NCBI GenBank assembly: GCA_005882115.1
Contig: VBEG01000020.1
Location: 1-64,000, forward strand
Direction: 5' to 3'
Origin: Chloroflexota bacterium
GTDB lineage: Bacteria; Chloroflexota; Dormibacteria; Dormibacterales; Dormibacteraceae
DNA length: 64,000 nt
How positions within the stretch are numbered: position 1 is the stretch's first letter; each line of letters opens with the position of its first letter. This document shows, one piece after another, positions 63,679 to 64,000 of this stretch. The notes beneath the pieces were generated by a model. That model was given only the letters and a program-made list of their open reading frames with translations, searched no databases and was not told the DNA's origin. Both the position numbers and the translations under genes were made by a program.

Positions 63679-64000
63679 TCAGGGAAGGAGCTGCCTCGCC
63701 ACGAACCAGACGTTGGCGGGGCGCTCCGCCAGGCGGCGCAGGTACCACGCGTACCACGCGTCGCCATACGCGATCAGGTCGCGAACGGCAAATCCTTCGC
63801 GGGCGAGACGCTCCTGCTCGTCGGTCCTGATCCCGTAGAGCATCGCGACCTCGACTTCCGAGCGAACCATCTCGAGCGCCTGGGCAAAGCGCCAGGCCCT
63901 GGCGATGAGCTCGACGTCATGGGTCGCGAGGACCAGTCGGAGCTTGCGGCGCTTGACCTCGGGCAGCATGTACGCGCACAGGGCCAGGTAGTTCGCGTCG
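63679..64000 (-). CDS. Proline dehydrogenase-like C-terminus (truncated at window edge)
   Basis: RLVLATHDVELIARAWRF, EVAMLYGIRTDEQERLAREGFAVRDLIAYGDAWYAWYLRRLAERPANVWF; frame stays open to the window edge. Confidence 0.82.
   Translation of the reverse strand, partial: DANYLALCAYMLPEVKRRKLRLVLATHDVELIARAWRFAQALEMVRSEVEVAMLYGIRTDEQERLAREGFAVRDLIAYGDAWYAWYLRRLAERPANVWFVARQLLP

Noticed and set aside
1-64000. CRISPR array
   Set aside because: Tandem repeats here (132 bp and 30 bp) are in-frame coding repeats without spacers; no cas genes were recognised.
1-64000. Restriction-modification, abortive infection or other defence island
   Set aside because: No methyltransferase, restriction or toxin-antitoxin motifs recognised. 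The HNH protein is DUF222-type, not a clear defence nuclease.

Overview
This is a GC-rich bacterial chromosomal window of about 64 kb with roughly 60 protein-coding genes, read from the sequence and the supplied ORF track. The gene mix suggests a Terrabacteria-type soil lineage such as Dormibacterota or Chloroflexota; that placement is an inference, not a search result. No CRISPR array, rRNA operon, intact prophage or intact transposon was found. Most of the window is ordinary metabolism: a GlcDEF glycolate-oxidase-like operon, galT-galK with a GH2 protein, a leuB/C/D/A-like cluster ending in a lone TPP-dehydrogenase E1-alpha gene, acyl-CoA ligase and acyl-CoA degradation genes, H+-pyrophosphatase, a PFK with PPi-type signature residues, an ECF sigma/YCII pair, a MoxR-DUF58-transglutaminase cluster, LCP and patatin genes. 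The left 2.4 kb looks like the end of an old integrated element: a 3' tyrosine-integrase remnant, a 14-repeat lipoprotein, a short direct repeat and a CAU tRNA. Best leads: (1) a GH2 beta-mannosidase-like protein in which both expected catalytic Glu positions appear substituted; (2) an intergenic structured RNA candidate with a strong terminator at ~16770-16985; (3) a 14-blade (2x7) repeat lipoprotein with an apparent velcro closure; (4) an unlisted 59-aa C2H2 zinc-finger gene; (5) a DUF4097/DUF2089 pair with a short-leader promoter and an overlapping inverted repeat; (6) genes whose conserved N-termini lack a canonical start codon. No search or folding program was run, so family assignments come from motif recognition.
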